Assembly (NCBI GenBank): GCA_903904685.1
Contig: CAIVDS010000019.1
Coordinates: forward strand, 1-46,859
Source: an uncultured Verrucomicrobiota bacterium
GTDB taxonomy: Bacteria > Verrucomicrobiota > Verrucomicrobiia > Opitutales > Opitutaceae
Direction: 5' to 3'
DNA length: 46,859 nucleotides
The notes under the pieces are model-generated. The model had not been told where the DNA came from. It saw nothing but the letters and a program-made list of their open reading frames with translations, and did no database searches. The translations under genes were made by a program, and so were the position numbers. Below are positions 16,815-25,776 of the stretch, piece by piece (position 1 is the first letter of the stretch; each line of letters opens with the position of its first letter).

Positions 16815-18851
16815 ATGGCTTTCCCGACACCTCCCGCCATCCTCTCCGAGCGCAATCTGAGCGCCGGCGAGCTTGATCAAAACCCGCCCGCCGCTCTCCT
16901 GCGTCTCTACGCATGGATGTATTTCGCGCGCACCGGCGACAACCGCATCCTCGACCTCTTCCGTCAGGGCCTCATCCGAGGCACCGTCACCGGCGGTCAG
17001 GGCAACGAAGGACTCATCATTCCCCTCGCCCTCCTCGCCGACAAGTCCATCGACGTGGTCTCCTGGACGCACCGCGATTTTGGCGGACATCTGATCTGGA
17101 GCGACCACCTCTGCAACCACCTCAACCAATATTTCGCCAACGCCGGCAGCCCCACCCACGCCCGCGAGGGCAACGTGCACCACGGCGATGTTAAAAACCG
17201 CTCGCTGCCGATGATCAGCCATCTCGGCGCGATGCTCTCCAACGTCATTGGCATGACCGATTCGCAGCGCCGCCTCGGCAAGCCCGCCGTGGGCTTCACC
17301 TTCTTTGGCGACGGCAGCTCCAGCACGGGAGACATCCACGAGTGCCTCAACCTCGCCTCGCTTCTCTCGCTCCCGATCATGTTCGTGATCGAGAATAACA
17401 AATACGCCTACTCGACTCCCGTCAGCGAGCAGTTTACCGTCGGCACCGAGCTTTGGAAACGCGCTGCCGGCTACGGCGTGGAAGGCTTCGCGCTCGATGC
17501 CACCGGCGATATAGCCTCCATCACCCGCACGCTCGCCGCCGCCATCGGCAAGGTCCGCGCCACCTCGCGCCCCGTGCTCATCGAGGCACACACGCTCCGC
17601 TTGCGCGGACATGCCGCCTACGATACCTGCGATTATCTGCCGTCAGGCGCATCCGACGCCTTTTTCGCCGCCGATCCGCTGCCCAAGTTCCGCGCCCAAC
17701 TCGTCGCAGCCGGCCACACCGCCGCCCTCGAAAAAATCGAGGCTTCGCTCAGCGCCTACCTCGAAGCCTGCATCCAGATTTCCCTCGCCGTGCCGCGCCC
17801 CGAACCCGGCACCATGCTGGCCGACGTTTTCGCTCCCGACGCCCCCGCCCTCCCGTGGAAGGCCGCGCCTTCCGCACCCGAGCAGCTCACGATGGCTCAG
17901 GCAATCAACCACGCCCTCCGCAAGGTCCTCGCCGAACGCCCCGAGTCGCTCATCCTCGGCCAAGACATCGGCGTTTACGGCGGAGCTTTCAAGGTCACCG
18001 ACGGACTCTTGAAGGACTTCGGCCGCGCCAAGGTCTTCAACACCCCGCTCTGCGAAAGCGCCTGCACCGGCTACGCCATCGGCCTCGCCCTCAACGGCCA
18101 CCGCCCGATCGAGGAATTCCAGTTCGCCGATTTCTCCACCGAGGCCGTCACCCAGATCACCCTCAACGCCGCCACCTATCACTTCCGCGCCGGAGCCAAG
18201 GTTCCGCTGGTCTTCCGCCTACCCGCCGGCGGAGGCCTCACCATGGGATCGTTTCATTCGCAGGAATTGGAGTCCCTCTTCCTCTCCATGCCCGGCATTA
18301 AGGCGATTTATCCGAGCACCCCGCAGGATGCCTTCAACGCCATCCTCGCCGCCTACGAGGACAACAATCCCGTCATCATTTTTGAGCACAAGGGGCTCTA
18401 TCGTCGGGGCAAACACGCCGTCGTGTGGGATGCCAACTACCGCGACGTCTGGCAGCCCAAACGCCTCCATGCGGGCGACTACGCGACCTTCGTCACCTAC
18501 GGCGAGATGACCCTGCCCGCCCTCGAAGCCTGCGCCTATTTCGAGAGCGAATACGGAAAGTCCTTCGAGCTCTTCGATCTGCGCGGCCTCGCCCCTCTCC
18601 GGCTTGATACCATCAAGGCCTCCCTCGAACGCACGCACCGACTCGTCGTGTTGCACGAGGGTCGCCGCACCCACGGCTTCGGCGCCGAGCTCGTCGCCCG
18701 CCTCACCGAGGAGCATTTCTTCTCGCTGGAAGCCGCCCCGCTCCGCATCGCCTCGCTCGACATGCCGGTGCCCTTCGCTCCCGAGTTGGAAATGACCTAT
18801 CGCCCGACCCGTGACAGCCTCATCGAAAAAATCGCCGTCTGGATCGGATAA
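16815..18851 (+). CDS. 2-oxoacid dehydrogenase E1, alpha and beta subunits fused
   Basis: This 678-residue thiamine-diphosphate enzyme decarboxylates pyruvate or a branched-chain 2-oxoacid and passes the acyl group to an E2 lipoyl enzyme. Residues ~1-335 are E1-alpha, with the ThDP motif FGDGSSSTGDIHECLNLASL through IENNKYAYSTP. Residues ~350-678 are E1-beta (TMAQAINHALRKVLAERPES, GQDIGVYGGAFKVTDGLL, LCESACTGYAIGLALNG). Most bacteria make the two chains from adjacent genes; here they are one polypeptide. The ATG at 16815 is preferred over an in-frame TTG at 16809. No E2 or E3 gene is in the window, so the substrate is unresolved. The next gene, kdsC, starts three bases after the stop. Confidence 0.88.
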   Translation: MAFPTPPAILSERNLSAGELDQNPPAALLRLYAWMYFARTGDNRILDLFRQGLIRGTVTGGQGNEGLIIPLALLADKSIDVVSWTHRDFGGHLIWSDHLCNHLNQYFANAGSPTHAREGNVHHGDVKNRSLPMISHLGAMLSNVIGMTDSQRRLGKPAVGFTFFGDGSSSTGDIHECLNLASLLSLPIMFVIENNKYAYSTPVSEQFTVGTELWKRAAGYGVEGFALDATGDIASITRTLAAAIGKVRATSRPVLIEAHTLRLRGHAAYDTCDYLPSGASDAFFAADPLPKFRAQLVAAGHTAALEKIEASLSAYLEACIQISLAVPRPEPGTMLADVFAPDAPALPWKAAPSAPEQLTMAQAINHALRKVLAERPESLILGQDIGVYGGAFKVTDGLLKDFGRAKVFNTPLCESACTGYAIGLALNGHRPIEEFQFADFSTEAVTQITLNAATYHFRAGAKVPLVFRLPAGGGLTMGSFHSQELESLFLSMPGIKAIYPSTPQDAFNAILAAYEDNNPVIIFEHKGLYRRGKHAVVWDANYRDVWQPKRLHAGDYATFVTYGEMTLPALEACAYFESEYGKSFELFDLRGLAPLRLDTIKASLERTHRLVVLHEGRRTHGFGAELVARLTEEHFFSLEAAPLRIASLDMPVPFAPELEMTYRPTRDSLIEKIAVWIG

Positions 18852-18854
18852 ATT

Positions 18855-19367
18855 ATGAAAGCCCTCATCCCCTCCTCCCGCTGGGCCGCCATCCGTCTTT
18901 TTGCCATGGACGTGGATGGCATTCTAACCGACGGCATGGTTCACATCTCCTCCGATGGCGTGGAGACCAAGCAGTTCTCCGTTCTCGACGGCATGGGACT
19001 CGTACGCCTGAACAAAGCCGGCATCGCCACCGCGTGGATCAGCGGTCGAGCCTCCGGCGCCACCACAGTGCGCGCCACCGAGCTCAACATCCCACATTTG
19101 GTCCAAGGCCGCTCCGATAAAATCACCGCGCTCCAAGAACTCGCCGTCGCCCTCGTCTTGAAGCCGGACCAATGCGTTTACATGGGCGACGACGATATCG
19201 ACGCAGCCGCGATCCGCTGGGCCGGAATCGGCGTCACCGTGCCCGACGCCATGCCTGCCGCGATGACCGCCGCCGATTACATCACCCGCCGCTCCGCAGG
19301 TCATGGCGCCGTGCGCGAAGTGTGTGAACATATCCTCTCCGCCCAGGGTCATACGTTCCCCGCATGA
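18855..19367 (+). CDS. kdsC: 3-deoxy-D-manno-octulosonate 8-phosphate phosphatase (KdsC-type HAD)
   Basis: This 170-residue HAD-superfamily C0 phosphatase removes phosphate from KDO-8-phosphate in lipopolysaccharide core synthesis. The catalytic pair D19/D21 lies in MDVDGILTDG, the conserved GMGLVRL and WISGRASGA follow, and the acidic motif is YMGDDDIDAAAI. There are no extra cap domains, as expected for KdsC. It opens a tight chain, since its last codon and stop overlap the start of the lptC-like gene by four bases. Co-translation with the LPS export genes supports the LPS role over other HAD-III phosphatases. Confidence 0.88.
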   Translation: MKALIPSSRWAAIRLFAMDVDGILTDGMVHISSDGVETKQFSVLDGMGLVRLNKAGIATAWISGRASGATTVRATELNIPHLVQGRSDKITALQELAVALVLKPDQCVYMGDDDIDAAAIRWAGIGVTVPDAMPAAMTAADYITRRSAGHGAVREVCEHILSAQGHTFPA

Positions 19368-19825
19368 AACCCTCCGTCCAAGACCCTGTTCTCTTGCTCG
19401 TTCTCTTGCTCGTTCTCTCCATCTCCGTCTCCGTCTCGGCCCAGTCGTCGCCCGAGGTGAAAAGCAGCGCGCCCGTCAAAAACTTCCGCCTGCCCACCTT
19501 CAATAAGGAGGGCCGGCGCACCACGTTTCTCCGTGCAGGCGAGGCCGTCATTGTCAGCAACACCCGGATCGACGTGAAGGGCATGAACCTCACGATGTTC
19601 ACCAACGACGATTCCGGACGCATCGAAAGCGTGCTCCTGAGCCCCTCGGCCACCGTCTTGACCGAGCAGAAAATCGTCAATGGCCAAGAGTCCGTGCGCT
19701 TCATCCGCGACGACGTCGAGGTCACCGGGGAGCAGTGGACCTACCTGCACCAGCAGAAAAGAGTTTTGATTGAAAACAACGCCCGCGTCACTTTCCGCGA
19801 CGAGCTGAAAGACATCCTTAAATGA
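19364..19825 (+). CDS. lptC: LptC-like LPS export periplasmic protein
   Basis: This 153-residue protein has an N-terminal hydrophobic signal/anchor (residues ~8-26, a Leu/Val/Ser run ending SAQSS) and a beta-strand-rich remainder (TRIDVKGMNLTMFTNDDSGR, SVRFIRDDVEVTGEQWTYL). This fits the single beta-jellyroll fold of the LptC/LptA family. Family assignment rests mainly on position: kdsC precedes it and lptA and lptB follow, each overlapping by four bases. The DNA of the signal peptide contains a short direct repeat (ctcgttctcttg twice). It would take LPS from the inner-membrane transporter and hand it to LptA. Confidence 0.72.
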   Translation: MKPSVQDPVLLLVLLLVLSISVSVSAQSSPEVKSSAPVKNFRLPTFNKEGRRTTFLRAGEAVIVSNTRIDVKGMNLTMFTNDDSGRIESVLLSPSATVLTEQKIVNGQESVRFIRDDVEVTGEQWTYLHQQKRVLIENNARVTFRDELKDILK

Positions 19826-20457
19826 ATCTCCGCACTTCTCGCTTCCTCCTCGGGTTGCTGGTCCCCGCCCTCATGCTGGTCGCGATCGCCGCATCGGCCG
19901 CCGACGCCGACAAGCAACCCGCCGCCCTGACCGGTCCTGTCATCCCCACCGTCATCACCAGCAAAAAACTGGAGATGTGGAGCACCGACACCGAGACGCA
20001 TTCCATCTTCGACCAGAATGTCGTCGTCACCGGCAGCAACATGAAGATCACCTGCGACCACCTCGACGTGCTCGCCGGCCGTCTGGGCGACAAGGACGCC
20101 ACGGTGGGCAAACTCGACAAATTCAAGACTCTGGTCGCGACCGGCAATGTCCACATCATCCAGACCGACCGCGACGTCACTTGTGGCCGCGCCGATGTTT
20201 TCCCGGGTGAAAACCGCGTCGTGCTCACCGAAAGTCCCGTCGTGATCGACAGCTCCGGTCCCTACGTCGCCCGCGGCACCCGCATCATCCTGCTCCGTGG
20301 CGAACGCCGTCTCTTTGGCGACAACATCGAGATGACCGGTCCGCCCATCAAAGACCTCGGCTTCGACAAGAACAAAACCATGCAAGCACCCGCCGCCGAT
20401 TCGACCGTTCCCGTCGGCGAAACGCCTTCGACCCTGCGCCGCGACACGAGCAAATGA
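19822..20457 (+). CDS. lptA: LptA/OstA-like LPS transport protein
   Basis: This 211-residue exported protein has a signal peptide at residues ~1-27 (LLGLLVPALMLVAIAASAAD). The beta-strand repeats typical of the OstA/LptA fold follow: ITSKKLEMWSTDTETHSIF, NVVVTGSNMKITCDHLDVL, LVATGNVHIIQTDRDVTCG, VLTESPVVIDSSGPYVARG and RIILLRGERRLFGDNIEM. In the family, polymers of this fold bridge LPS across the periplasm. A low-complexity tail (residues ~190-211) follows the fold. It lies between the lptC-like gene and lptB, with four-base overlaps on both sides, so the four genes are surely one operon. Confidence 0.82.
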   Translation: MNLRTSRFLLGLLVPALMLVAIAASAADADKQPAALTGPVIPTVITSKKLEMWSTDTETHSIFDQNVVVTGSNMKITCDHLDVLAGRLGDKDATVGKLDKFKTLVATGNVHIIQTDRDVTCGRADVFPGENRVVLTESPVVIDSSGPYVARGTRIILLRGERRLFGDNIEMTGPPIKDLGFDKNKTMQAPAADSTVPVGETPSTLRRDTSK

Positions 20458-21200
20458 CCGCGCCCGCCGCCACCGCCATCGCGGAAATCGCCACCGCCAG
20501 CCTCGTCAAGACCTATGGTCAGCGCACCGTCGTCAACGGTGTCGATCTGCGCGTCCATGCGGGCGAGATCGTCGGCCTTCTCGGCCCCAACGGCGCAGGC
20601 AAGACCACCACATTCTACATGGTCGTTGGCCTCGTGCCCGCCACCCAAGGCAACGTTACCCTGAACGGCCGCGACATCACTCACCTGCGCATGCACGAAC
20701 GCGCACGCCTCGGCCTCGGCTACCTGCCGCAGGAACCGTCCACCTTCCGCAAACTCACCGTCACGGAAAACATCCTCGCCATCGTCGAGGCCATCGGCGT
20801 CCCGCGACGCGAACGCACCGCCATCGTGCAACGGCACTTGGAAGAACTGCACCTCACGCAGGTCGCCCGGCAACCCGCCTACACCCTTTCCGGGGGTGAA
20901 CGCCGCCGCCTCGAAATCGCCCGCGCACTCGTCACAGGTCCGAAGTTTCTGCTGATGGACGAGCCCTTCGCTGCCATCGATCCCATCTCTGTCTCCGAGG
21001 TGCAGAAAATCATCCTCGATCTCAAGGCGCGCGGCATCGGCGTGATCATTACCGACCACAACGTTCGTGAAACCCTCCGCATTGTTGACCGCGCCTACCT
21101 CATCCACCAAGGCCGCGTCCTCACCCAAGGCACCGGCGCCTTCCTCATCAACGACGCCCAAGCCCGCGAGTTCTATCTCGGCAAAGATTTCAACATGTGA
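20454..21200 (+). CDS. lptB: LPS export ABC transporter ATPase LptB
   Basis: This 248-residue ATPase powers LPS extraction from the inner membrane with LptF/LptG (not in the window). Walker A GPNGAGKTTT is at residues 44-53, the Q-loop is GYLPQEPSTFRKLTV, the ABC signature is LSGGERRRLEIARAL, and Walker B LLMDEPFAAIDPISV is followed by the switch His in ITDHNVRETL. Each of these is characteristic of LptB rather than of other ABC ATPases. The N-terminus carries about 14 extra Ala/Thr-rich residues. The start overlaps the stop of the lptA-like gene. Confidence 0.93.
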   Translation: MTAPAATAIAEIATASLVKTYGQRTVVNGVDLRVHAGEIVGLLGPNGAGKTTTFYMVVGLVPATQGNVTLNGRDITHLRMHERARLGLGYLPQEPSTFRKLTVTENILAIVEAIGVPRRERTAIVQRHLEELHLTQVARQPAYTLSGGERRRLEIARALVTGPKFLLMDEPFAAIDPISVSEVQKIILDLKARGIGVIITDHNVRETLRIVDRAYLIHQGRVLTQGTGAFLINDAQAREFYLGKDFNM

Positions 21201-21295
21201 AGCGGGAAATGGAAAATCAGGCATACATCATCGGAGTTTCCACGCCCGCCCGGTCCTGATTCCCTGATTTACCCCTAAACCACACCCGCATCCCC

Positions 21296-22300
21296 ATGCA
21301 AAAAGCCATCCACGGCATCACGGTCGCGCACTTCTTCGAAACCTATCGCGAAAAACTCAAGCTTGAGCTCGTCACCGGGGCCGACGGCCTGCACCGCCTC
21401 ATCCGTGAGGGCTCCATCAACCGTCCTGCGCTCGCCCTCACCGGATTCTTCAAATATTTCGCCAACAAACGCATTCAAATCCTCGGTGCCTCCGAGATGA
21501 CCTATCTCAAAACCGTTGGCCAGCGTCAGCAGATGGAGATCATCACCGAGATGATTGATCGCGGCGTGCCTTGCATCGTCCTGACCCGCAATTTTCATCC
21601 CACGCATCCGCTGCTGGTGGTCGCACAGGAGCGCAATCTCCCTGTTTTTCGCACGCCCATGATTACCATGAACTGGGTGAATCTGGCTACGCTGTGCATC
21701 GACAATGAATTTGCCCCTTCCTGCACGGAGCACGCCACCACCCTCGATGTCAGAGGGCTGGGCGTGATGCTGCGCGGAGACTCCGGCGTCGGTAAAAGCG
21801 AATGCGCCCTCGCCCTCGTCGAACGCGGTCATTCGCTCGTCGCTGACGATCTGACCGTTATCAAACTCCTCGACGAACGCGAACTCATCGCCTCCAGCAA
21901 CCCGCTCAATCGCGGCTACATGGAATGTCGCGGCATCGGCATCATCAACGTCGCCGAGATGTTCGGCATCAAAAACGTCCGCGCCCAGAAACGCATCGAT
22001 ATGGTCATCTCCCTGCGCGAATGGACGCCCGACGTCATCGAGGAGCGCACCGGACTGGAGGAAAACTACTACGATATCCTCGGCATCAGCCTGCCCCATG
22101 TGGAACTCTATGTGCGACCCGGGCGTGACATCGCCCGCCTCGTCGAAGTCGCCGCGCTGGTGCAGGCGTTAAAGAAAATGGGGCACGATCCCGCTAAGAC
22201 TTTCAACGACCGGCTCATCGAGTTTATGAGTCACAAGGCCGATGAAAAAACGCGCACAATCAAGCCCATCGAACGCCATGACCCATCCCCCGAGGCGTAA
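21296..22300 (+). CDS. hprK: HPr kinase/phosphorylase
   Basis: This bifunctional enzyme phosphorylates and dephosphorylates a regulatory serine on HPr. It is 334 residues long. The N-terminal domain covers residues ~1-130, the P-loop GDSGVGKS is at 161-168, and the HprK signature is GYMECRGIGIINVAEMFGI near 203-222, followed by IDMVISLREW. It lies 95 bases after lptB on the same strand. An lptB-hprK neighbourhood is frequent in Gram-negative bacteria, normally with rpoN, hpf and ptsN between them. Those are missing here, so the regulatory partners must be encoded elsewhere. Confidence 0.92.
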   Translation: MQKAIHGITVAHFFETYREKLKLELVTGADGLHRLIREGSINRPALALTGFFKYFANKRIQILGASEMTYLKTVGQRQQMEIITEMIDRGVPCIVLTRNFHPTHPLLVVAQERNLPVFRTPMITMNWVNLATLCIDNEFAPSCTEHATTLDVRGLGVMLRGDSGVGKSECALALVERGHSLVADDLTVIKLLDERELIASSNPLNRGYMECRGIGIINVAEMFGIKNVRAQKRIDMVISLREWTPDVIEERTGLEENYYDILGISLPHVELYVRPGRDIARLVEVAALVQALKKMGHDPAKTFNDRLIEFMSHKADEKTRTIKPIERHDPSPEA

Positions 22301-22415
22301 GCCGGACGGCAGCCGTTTCGTCAGCAAGTCGCAGGCCTCTCATCTCAGGCTAGTCTCCAACACCACTCAACTGGTTTGCAGGTGACGTTGGCCACCAAGC
22401 GCGCCAACATACGGC

Positions 22416-22574
22416 ATGAAATTACTGATCGGACTGTGCTCGACGATTTTGAGCTACGCCGTCTGGTATCTGGCGTATCCGCTCGGTTTCATGTGGGCTT
22501 TTTTCCTGAGCAGCATCGGCGCCCTCGCGGGTGTTTGCTTAGGATGGAAGCTTGGCCGCTACTTCGGGCTTTAA
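22416..22574 (+). CDS. Tiny membrane protein, 52 residues
   Basis: An ATG-started frame encodes 52 residues with two hydrophobic helices, MKLLIGLCSTILSYAVWYLA and, after YPLGF, MWAFFLSSIGALAGVCLGWK, and a basic C-terminus GRYFGL. The amphipathic break and the positive residues after the second helix look like a real small hairpin membrane protein. The function is unknown. Its last 36 bases overlap, on the opposite strand, the 3' end of the next gene (22539-23531). No clear Shine-Dalgarno sequence is present. Confidence 0.55.
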   Translation: MKLLIGLCSTILSYAVWYLAYPLGFMWAFFLSSIGALAGVCLGWKLGRYFGL

Positions 22575-23531
22575 GCCGGTCCGATAGCCTCTGATCTCCT
22601 TCAGGGCGACATCGTGATAGCTACGCTCCGTCTGGGCCACGACCATCTCCAATTTGTCGGTCTCCACGCTATGCGCCATCGCATAGGCGTGAAGCTGGCT
22701 CCAAGCCTCGTGCACATAGCTCTGAGTCCGGCTGGTATGCCGTCGGGCTGATTCCTCCACCCTAAGCCGAAGGGCGTCCATCTCGCGAGTCATCAAATCT
22801 TCACACGCGGCGATCACCCGATCAAACTCGGCTTGAGCCACGTCGGCCGAAAGACCGACGATCCGTGAAACCACTCCTGCATAATCCTCATGCACCAATC
22901 GAGGCATGGGATCGTTAAAAACCGTCTTCCCCAGCATATTGCCGTGCTCTTCCGCGATGGCGTTGGTCGCCACGATCTCCTGCTCGACCCGCAAAGCGGC
23001 GGCGTGGGCATCCTTGATCTCCTCGTATGTAGCCATTGAAAACACCTTGCGGGTCCGATCATAACCAGCTGCCGCGGTGTTGCGGGCCGAGCCAAGCGCA
23101 CGGATAAAAACATCTACATAGCTCTCAAAACGGGTGATCGCTATCTTCCAATCGGCCGTGAACCGTTCTGAAACCAGTCCTATTCGATATTCTGCGCAGT
23201 GTGTGCGCATCCAGCTTTCGAGCATCACCTCGGACTGCTTGAACACATAGTCGCGCAATCGGCTGTTCGTGATCAGCGCTTGATCGACGGCTTCCAACTC
23301 AACCTTCGCAGTGGCGGCGGCGCCTTTGAAAACTTCTCGCGTAGGCTTGGGGCGAAGAAACAAAAACGGCGGTTGGGTTTCACGCACGATCTCCAATCGG
23401 GCCACCTGCTTCTGACGCTTTTGCTCCAATTGCTTGATGTTGTGCTCCAGATAAGCCCCGCGCGCAAAAAGATCCTGCAACTCGCCAGAGACCATTTGCA
23501 CGGCCTCGGTCAGGTTAAAAGAGCGCATCAT
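22539..23531 (-). CDS. Hypothetical protein, coiled-coil-like
   Basis: This 330-residue protein was not recognised. It is strongly charged and predicted by eye to be helical throughout, with heptad-like stretches such as residues ~28-50 (EHNIKQLEQKRQKQVARLE) and the segment around VIAACEDLMTREMDALRLRV. There is no signal peptide or membrane segment. Two adjacent ATG codons at 23531 and 23528 are equally good starts. Codon use is less GC-biased than in the neighbouring genes. It overlaps the tiny convergent membrane protein gene and stands alone otherwise. A structural or phage-tail-like role is possible, but nothing seen here shows it. Confidence 0.65.
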   Translation of the reverse strand: MMRSFNLTEAVQMVSGELQDLFARGAYLEHNIKQLEQKRQKQVARLEIVRETQPPFLFLRPKPTREVFKGAAATAKVELEAVDQALITNSRLRDYVFKQSEVMLESWMRTHCAEYRIGLVSERFTADWKIAITRFESYVDVFIRALGSARNTAAAGYDRTRKVFSMATYEEIKDAHAAALRVEQEIVATNAIAEEHGNMLGKTVFNDPMPRLVHEDYAGVVSRIVGLSADVAQAEFDRVIAACEDLMTREMDALRLRVEESARRHTSRTQSYVHEAWSQLHAYAMAHSVETDKLEMVVAQTERSYHDVALKEIRGYRTGLKPEVAAKLPS

Positions 23532-23714
23532 GATTTTATGGTTTTAATTACAATTGGCATATGATGACAACATCAAGGTTCAATGCCCGTGGCGTAAGCC
23601 CCAAAATGTTTTCCCTTATGAAACGGCTTATCAGCCCTGTGCGGTTGACGCCCCGACGACTCTTGCACACATTCTCTCTTCTGCTCTCGGAAAAACCGTC
23701 TCACCGCAACCACC

Positions 23715-24347
23715 ATGGCCTACGAACTCCCTAAACTTGCTTACGCTTACGACGCTCTCGTCCCCCACATCGATGCCAAGACGATGGAAATCCATCACTC
23801 CAAGCATCACCAAGCCTACATCACCAACGTCAACAAGGCGCTTGCCGACGCCGGCGTGACCGCGCCCGACTGCGTGTGCGATCTCATCGCCGATCTTTCA
23901 AAAGTCCCCGAGGCCATCCGCGGTGCCGTGCGCAACAACGGCGGCGGCCATGCCAACCATTCCTTCTTCTGGAAGATCATCGGCCCGGGCAAGGGTGGCG
24001 CCCCCAAAGGCAAACTCGCCGAGGCCATCACCTCGACCTTCGGCGGTTTTGATAAATTCAAGGAAGAGTTCGCCAAGGCTGGCGCGACCCGCTTCGGCTC
24101 CGGCTGGGCTTGGCTCGTCGTCACCGCCGACAGGAAGCTCGCCGTTGGCTCCACCGCCAACCAAGACAGCCCCATCATGGGCAAGGCCGTCGCCGGCATC
24201 GAAGGCAAACCCGTCATCGCCCTCGATGTGTGGGAACACGCCTACTACCTCCATTACCAAAACCGCCGCCCCGACTACATCGCCGCCTTCTGGTCCGTCG
24301 TCGATTGGAACGTCGCCGAGGCCAAATACCTCAAGGCCATCGCCTGA
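23715..24347 (+). CDS. sod: Superoxide dismutase, Fe/Mn type
   Basis: This 210-residue enzyme converts superoxide to oxygen and peroxide. Metal ligands are visible: His27 in [12 protein letters not shown], the His of HANHSFFW, and Asp and His in [20 protein letters not shown]. There is no signal peptide, so it acts in the cytoplasm. The choice between Fe and Mn (sodB or sodA) cannot be made safely; the residues after [13 protein letters not shown] do not settle it. The ATG at 23715 starts the family's typical [10 protein letters not shown] strong intrinsic terminator follows at 24371-24401. Confidence 0.95.
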   Translation: MAYELPKLAYAYDALVPHIDAKTMEIHHSKHHQAYITNVNKALADAGVTAPDCVCDLIADLSKVPEAIRGAVRNNGGGHANHSFFWKIIGPGKGGAPKGKLAEAITSTFGGFDKFKEEFAKAGATRFGSGWAWLVVTADRKLAVGSTANQDSPIMGKAVAGIEGKPVIALDVWEHAYYLHYQNRRPDYIAAFWSVVDWNVAEAKYLKAIA

Positions 24348-24370
24348 GCGTCCCCGCGCTCGATCCTCTC

Positions 24371-24401
24371 AAAGCCGCTCCCATCTCGGAGCGGCTTTTT
24401 T
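24371..24401 (+). terminator. Intrinsic terminator of the superoxide dismutase gene
   Basis: AAAGCCGCTCC, a CATCT loop and the complementary GGAGCGGCTTT, followed by further T residues, form a GC-rich stem with a T-tract 24 bases after the stop codon. Confidence 0.9.
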
Positions 24402-24472
24402 CGCCCGCAAAAAAGCGAGCCAGTGACGACGCGCCTTTTGCTTAAAAATCAGCCCGTCAATGCCGGATCGCC

Positions 24473-25669
24473 TCAGGGATTCCACACGCTAACCTGCGAT
24501 GCCTGGCGCAGGGACGGCGGACTCAGGCGCGTGCTCTTGCCGGTTTCTGTATCCAGAAGGCAGAGACTGCGGCTATTGGCTGCGCGCTCGGTATAAACCA
24601 GATGGCGGCCATCGGCCAACCATGAGGGCTCGACCGCGTCCATCGGCGCCTTGGACACAACCTTCGTTGGGGTTTTCCCCGAAAAATCATAGGTCGCGAT
24701 CTGAAACCCGCGGCTGCTGCGCACCGTAAAGGCTATCTTGTTGGGATCACCCCGGCTCCAGTCCGGCTCCGCGCAATAGCCACTGATCGCCGTAGGCAGG
24801 CGCTGGGCGCTGCCTCCTGCGACCGCCATCACGTAAAGCTGCGGACTGCCGGCGGCATCCGAGGTGAAGACCAATCGCGAGCCGTCAGGCGAAAAACAGG
24901 GCGAAGCCTCGACCGAGGGCGTGCGCGTCCGGCGGGAAACCTGACGGCCCTGGGCGTTGCAGACATAGATCTCCGGGTTGCCCTCCCCGGACAGCACCAT
25001 CGCCACCTGCGAACCATCGGGACTGAAACGCGCGCCGCTATTCGTGCCTTTGAAGCTCACGAAGGTCGTGCGCTGGACCGTATTCAAATCGATCAGGAAG
25101 ATGTCCGGAAAGCCCGACTTATAGAAACTCGTGTAGAGAATTTTCCCACCGTCCGGCGACCAGCGCGGCGTCATCGCCTGAGCGTTGTCGTGAGTGATCT
25201 GCTTCACTTCGCCGAAAAACAGATCACTGGTGAACACCTCGGGGTGCCCCGAGTAATCGCTGATGAACGTCAGGCGCGAACTGAAAAAGCCCTTGAGCCC
25301 GCTGGTAGCCTTGACCGCGAGATCGGCCGCACGGAAGAAGGCGTTGCGCATGCTCGTGCCGGCGGCGACCTGCGAGAGTACATTCGCGCCGCCTTTGGTG
25401 ACGTTGACCTGCACCTGCGACGGCGCCACTTGAGAGAACTGAATGTCGTAGGCGCCTCCCGTGGTGACGAGACGATAGCGGCCATGGGCCTTGAAGGCGA
25501 GATTCGCCAGCGTGTTAATCTCGGGCGTGCTGCCGGAGACATGGACGGCGATCGTGTGCAAATCGGCCGAGATGAAAAGATCACCAAGATCATGAGGATC
25601 GCGTTGAGCCGATGCGGTGGCGGCCGTGAGCGCGATAGCCAGAACGAAAAGACGGATGAAGGTATTCAT
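24473..25669 (-). CDS. tolB: TolB-like periplasmic beta-propeller protein
   Basis: This 398-residue exported protein has a signal peptide (residues ~1-22, ending ATASAQR), an N-terminal alpha/beta domain (~23-130) and then WD40-like PD40 repeats. The repeats include MTPRWSPDGGKILYTSFYKS, GARFSPDGSQVAMVLSGEG, ASPCFSPDGSRLVFTSDAA and the SYNEPDWS-like CAEPDWSRGDPNKIAFT. Family knowledge: TolB works with Pal and TolA in outer-membrane integrity. No pal, tolQ, tolR or tolA gene is in the window. The ATG at 25669 begins the signal peptide. It is transcribed divergently from the mrp gene. Confidence 0.85.
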   Translation of the reverse strand: MNTFIRLFVLAIALTAATASAQRDPHDLGDLFISADLHTIAVHVSGSTPEINTLANLAFKAHGRYRLVTTGGAYDIQFSQVAPSQVQVNVTKGGANVLSQVAAGTSMRNAFFRAADLAVKATSGLKGFFSSRLTFISDYSGHPEVFTSDLFFGEVKQITHDNAQAMTPRWSPDGGKILYTSFYKSGFPDIFLIDLNTVQRTTFVSFKGTNSGARFSPDGSQVAMVLSGEGNPEIYVCNAQGRQVSRRTRTPSVEASPCFSPDGSRLVFTSDAAGSPQLYVMAVAGGSAQRLPTAISGYCAEPDWSRGDPNKIAFTVRSSRGFQIATYDFSGKTPTKVVSKAPMDAVEPSWLADGRHLVYTERAANSRSLCLLDTETGKSTRLSPPSLRQASQVSVWNP

Positions 25670-25776
25670 GGCAAAAGAGGGATGAATAATTACGAGGGTG
25701 CAGGGCATTTCTATTTACTCCCTGCCCGTCCTTAACAACGTAAAACCTTTCCCGTTCCAAATTTTATCTGCACACC

